From Rouxiella chamberiensis (GTDB taxonomy: Bacteria; Pseudomonadota; Gammaproteobacteria; Enterobacterales; Enterobacteriaceae), in contig NZ_CP114058.1 of assembly GCF_026967475.1 (NCBI RefSeq), forward strand, positions 1,674,001 through 1,738,000: a stretch of 64,000 nt of DNA, in the 5' to 3' direction. How positions within the stretch are numbered: the stretch's first letter is position 1; every line of letters begins with the position of its first letter. A program made the translations under genes and the position numbers. Below, piece after piece: positions 61,001 through 64,000 of the stretch. A model generated the notes under the pieces. It made no database searches, had not been told where the DNA came from, and saw nothing but the letters and a program-made list of their open reading frames with translations.

Positions 61001-61905
61001 AAGCCTGCGGCTATCTGCGCGGCGCGGTCGGCAAGCTGGCGATAACTCAGGCAGGCGTCTTCGGCCACCAGCGCCCGCGCGTCTTGTCTGGCAGCGACCT
61101 GATCCTCGAACAGCGCATAGAGAGAGCGCTGCAAATCCAGCTCTAACGCGGTCGCATTCCAGTGATGAAGCACACGATCGATTTCATGAGTGTCGAGCAT
61201 TGTCTGTTCGCGCAAGGTGCGCGTCGTGCCTTGGGTGAAGCTCGTCAGCAGCCGTTGTAGACGGTGCAGAATCTCGAGCGCATCATGATGGGAAATTTCC
61301 CCGGCGCGATAACTTAGCTCAAGTGACAACGTCACGCCTGCATGCAGCGTAAGTTGCACAGGCGCATCGTCCATAGCGTCGCGTTCCTGTGTTTCACTCA
61401 CGGCGATCAGCGAGTCAAACAGCGGTTGTTCGGCAGTTTTTCCCGCTGCGCGAAGCAAATCCTGCTCATCGATTTCGGCATGGTCCCGGTGCGCGTCTAG
61501 GCGGGTCGTCAGGGCGCAAAACCATTCACCCAGCGCGAGATGGCCGTCAATGGCGATGCGCAGCGGCAGCGCCTGACGTTCCCCCGTGAGGCTGCTGACA
61601 ATGCGCTGACCAAACAGCACCTCGTCTTCCCCGCTGTATTTAGCCAGCAGCAGGCTCCACGCCGCGCTTAACAGCACATCGAGCGTGATTGACGCCTGCT
61701 TGACGAGGGCCAGCAGCGCACGATTTACATCCGGTGCCATGTCCACCGTGACCCTGCCCGCCTCGTGCGACGAAGAATCGACCTCGTCACCCACGCCTTG
61801 CAGCGCGGCATTACGGGTTCGTTGCGCACCGGCAAGATAGGTTTGCCAGTACTTGCGGGCCGCGTCTTTGCGCGACAGGCGAGTCTCTTCCTGCATCAAC
61901 GTCAT
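55035..61905 (-). CDS. NRPS protein 1: half-C-A-PCP-C-A(Gly, with luciferase-like monooxygenase)-PCP (one-base frameshift)
   Basis: Two-module NRPS, about 2289 residues after repair. Residues 1-270 look like only the C-terminal lobe of a condensation domain (YWQTYLAG start, no HHxxxD). A1 (about 285-775; pocket DAGALAGIMK, unassigned) and PCP1 (LGGSSLLA) follow. C2 contains LHHLVEDLAS. A2 has pocket DILQLGLIWK, the glycine code. Between its A8 end (RLVAYVV, near 56520) and LPDYMVPAAF (near 55395) sits a luciferase-like monooxygenase domain (about 55430-56480), starting NLDFSLFFFGATSD with the flavin-type WTPERHF. PCP2 is LGGYSLLA. An extra base at 58870-58871 breaks the frame in C2. Overlaps the acyltransferase gene by four bases. 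Confidence 0.92.
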
Positions 61906-63755
61906 AATGATGCGCCCTCCATCACAGGGTGTTCAGCGTGTTTTTCCAGTGCCGTCAGCAGGCTGGAAAGGCTCTCGACATTGCGGCCAAACTGGTTGAT
62001 CACGGCGCCGTGGCAGAGCTTTTCGGCAAAACCGTATTTAAGGAAGGTCGAGAGCGTGCCGGTCGGACTGAGATCCACATAAAAGGCGCGGTCCTTCCCG
62101 GCAAGCGACGTCATCAAGCCATGAAAATCCACGGGATTTCGCAGCACGCGCCAGAAATAGTCGCCGTCCCATTCTGCGACCGGTTTTCCCGACATCGCCG
62201 AATAAACCGGCAGGCTGGCCGCCTGTTTCGGCAGAGTCTCGACGAGTGCGCGGAACTCAGGTTCGATGATGTCGATACCGGCAGAATGAAACGGCTGCTC
62301 GACCGGCAGCAGCATGGAGATAATCTCGCGCTGCGACAGTTGCTCCTTGAGCGCCGACAGCGTGGCCAGACTGCCGCTGACCACAAAGTTTTTCTGGAAA
62401 TTGAGGCTGGCGAGTTCCGTGTGCTGATACAGCGCGGCATTCGCATGGAAGTGTTCGATCGGGGCCAGCACGCTCATCATGCCGCCGCCCGCCGTCTGTT
62501 CACTCAGCATCCGCGCCTGACTCACCACAAGCTTCATTGCATCGTCCAACGTCAGCACCCCGGCCACGACCGCCGCAATACATTCACCGAGGCTATAGCC
62601 CATCACGCCGCCGGGCTGGATGCCTTCGGCTTTCAGCAGGCCGGTCAGGCTGACGCCGAGACTCAACAGCGCCGCGCTGGACAGCACGACGTCGGAAAGC
62701 GGCATCTGGCGACGGGTGTCGTCATACAGCGCCTCGAGCAGACTGTTGCCGGTGTGCTTGCGGTACAGCGCGTCGCAATGTTCCATCTGCGCGCGAAAAA
62801 CCTCGTGACGACGATAGAATTCTTGCCCCATGCCGTAATACTGTGCGCCCTGACCGCCATACATAAAGACCACGGGGCGTTGACCTGAGCTTTTCTCGGG
62901 CACAAACGGCTGTGCCTGGATTTTCTTGAACAGGTTGGTCAATACCTGTCCCGGACCGATTTCTCGCAGTTCGACTTCGCCCTGCGCCAGCAGAGAGGAA
63001 AGGCTTTCATACCAGCGCACCGGATGGCTTATCTGGCGTGTCAGCAGGTCGAGATAGTCGGTCGTCGGATAGTCTTGTGCCGTGTAGTTGGAGATAACCC
63101 GCGAAGTCAGCGGATTAAAGGTGAAACCCTGCGCAAACTGGTTGAATTGTTGTTCGATGTCGCGCAGATAGCGGGAGTGAAAAGCGGCAGAGACGTTAAG
63201 GAGGATGTAACGCCCGCCCGCCTCGGCAAACAGGGTCTGCGCCGCCGTGATGTCATCACGCAGCCCCGAAATCACGATTTGCTGCGCACTGTTGATATTG
63301 GCGATATCAATGCCGGTAAACGGCGAGGCGGCCAGCAATTCGGCTACGCGCGACTGCCCCAGACCCAGCACGGCAGCCATCGCGCCACGCGGTGCGCTCG
63401 CCATCAGCCTGCCGCGCTCTTTTACCAGCGCAACGCCGGTCGCGAAATCAAAGGCACCGGCCGCGAACAGCGCCACGAACTCGCCGAGGCTGTGGCCTGC
63501 ATAACACTCCGGCGCGGCGCGGCCGTCCTCGCGCTCGGCCAGTAACGCCAGTGCCGAAACCACAAACAGTGCAGGCTGGGTGAATTGCGTTTCTCCAAGC
63601 AACCCTTGCGGGTCTTCCACACACATTTCGCGAACCGAATAGCCAAGCACTGCATCGGCCTGTTTAACGAGATCGGGAAAACGCTCAAACAGTTCATTTC
63701 CCATCCCTTTGTACTGCGATCCCTGACCAGGAAATACCCAAATTGAAGAAGACAT
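61902..63755 (-). CDS. Tandem trans-acyltransferase / acyl hydrolase
   Basis: Two fused FabD-like domains in 617 residues. The first (IWVFPGQGSQYKGMG, active site AGHSLGEFVAL, later VSAAFHSRYL) is a normal malonyl-transferring AT. The second (VVFMYGGQGAQYYGMG, GYSLGECIAA, then PVEQPFHSAGID) has GYS in place of GHS, as in the acyl-hydrolase partners (PedC/AH type) of trans-AT polyketide systems. The ATG at 63755 has AAAGG about seven bases upstream; a TTG at 63779 is the alternative. It stands after the ACP gene. Its presence means AT-less polyketide modules should lie to the right of the window. Confidence 0.9.
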   Translation of the reverse strand: MSSSIWVFPGQGSQYKGMGNELFERFPDLVKQADAVLGYSVREMCVEDPQGLLGETQFTQPALFVVSALALLAEREDGRAAPECYAGHSLGEFVALFAAGAFDFATGVALVKERGRLMASAPRGAMAAVLGLGQSRVAELLAASPFTGIDIANINSAQQIVISGLRDDITAAQTLFAEAGGRYILLNVSAAFHSRYLRDIEQQFNQFAQGFTFNPLTSRVISNYTAQDYPTTDYLDLLTRQISHPVRWYESLSSLLAQGEVELREIGPGQVLTNLFKKIQAQPFVPEKSSGQRPVVFMYGGQGAQYYGMGQEFYRRHEVFRAQMEHCDALYRKHTGNSLLEALYDDTRRQMPLSDVVLSSAALLSLGVSLTGLLKAEGIQPGGVMGYSLGECIAAVVAGVLTLDDAMKLVVSQARMLSEQTAGGGMMSVLAPIEHFHANAALYQHTELASLNFQKNFVVSGSLATLSALKEQLSQREIISMLLPVEQPFHSAGIDIIEPEFRALVETLPKQAASLPVYSAMSGKPVAEWDGDYFWRVLRNPVDFHGLMTSLAGKDRAFYVDLSPTGTLSTFLKYGFAEKLCHGAVINQFGRNVESLSSLLTALEKHAEHPVMEGASL

Positions 63756-63824
63756 AAATCGCCTTTTACTGTTTCCCAAAATGACACGTTTCGTGAGTTA
63801 TCTGTCCCGCAGGTTGTGACCCGT

Positions 63825-64000
63825 TCAGGACTTTTCGGCAAGCTCGGGCATCTGCGCCTCGATTTTGGCAACGAGATCGCCCAGCGTGTAAATTCCGCGC
63901 TTGTCGCTGTCATTGACCTTGATATGTAGGCGCTTTTCGATTTCGTACCAGGACTCGAGCATTTCGACCGAATCCACGCCCAGTTCGCCGCCGATAAAGG
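63825..64000 (-). CDS. Stand-alone acyl carrier protein (5' end beyond window)
   Basis: The last 57 codons of an ACP, open at the right edge. The phosphopantetheine site is GELGVDSVEMLESW with the Ser at about 63955, followed by YEIEKRLHIKVNDSD and a final helix, VAKIEAQMPELAEKS, to a TGA at 63825-63827. Sixty-nine bases precede the acyltransferase ATG. A free ACP next to AT/AH suggests it carries the starter or an acyl chain handed to the NRPS. Its N-terminus and upstream genes are outside the window. Confidence 0.88.
   Translation of the reverse strand, partial: FIGGELGVDSVEMLESWYEIEKRLHIKVNDSDKRGIYTLGDLVAKIEAQMPELAEKS

Overview
The window is chromosomal DNA from a member of Enterobacterales. 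Gene order and content match that order: hrpA / azoR / ydbL-ynbE-ydbH / ldhA, then ttcA, fnrS-zntB, ycjG, and a complete divergent curli locus (csgBAC / csgDEFG). The mix of these core genes with large accessory operons would suit a Yersiniaceae-type environmental genus, but I cannot fix the genus from sequence alone. No rRNA, tRNA, IS element or CRISPR array was seen.

Layout. 1-9.6 kb is a conserved core: RNA helicase HrpA (cut by the left edge), azoreductase, the YdbH/YnbE/YdbL envelope bridge, D-lactate dehydrogenase and a small lipoprotein. 9.8-13.8 kb is accessory: an alginate-lyase-like protein, then a visibly AT-rich stretch with an unknown helical protein and a membrane acyltransferase, ending at ttcA. 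14.8-20.9 kb is an operon for a family-5 ABC importer plus a homocysteine S-methyltransferase, with tandem MetJ-box-like sites over its promoter. 20.9-25.4 kb holds the FNR-activated sRNA FnrS with an FNR box, zntB, a secreted unknown, ycjG and a YqhD-type alcohol dehydrogenase. 25.4-29.7 kb is the curli locus. 29.8-40.3 kb is a nine-gene sugar/polyol catabolic operon (ABC importer, DUF2291 lipoprotein, FGGY kinase, two short-chain dehydrogenases, split transketolase) with a divergent DeoR regulator. 40.3-64 kb is most of a natural-product cluster that continues off the right edge.

The cluster, in transcription order on the minus strand, is: a stand-alone ACP, a tandem acyltransferase/acyl hydrolase (hallmark of trans-AT polyketide systems), three NRPS proteins, a CYP153-type P450, a glycosyltransferase, a metallo-beta-lactamase-fold hydrolase, a MaoC-like protein and a MATE exporter. 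The second adenylation domain carries a glycine specificity code and is interrupted by a luciferase-like flavin monooxygenase. The later modules read as Ser and Val, and the line ends PCP-C-TE. I infer a modified, possibly glycosylated lipopeptide; the polyketide synthase genes that would feed it are not in the window.

Sequence quality. At least sixteen single-base indels break otherwise well conserved genes here, including hrpA, azoR, ydbH, csgA, csgE and two NRPS genes. Seven are single-base losses in homopolymer runs (six of them A/T runs of six that should be seven). I treat them as likely sequencing or assembly errors and give repaired gene spans.
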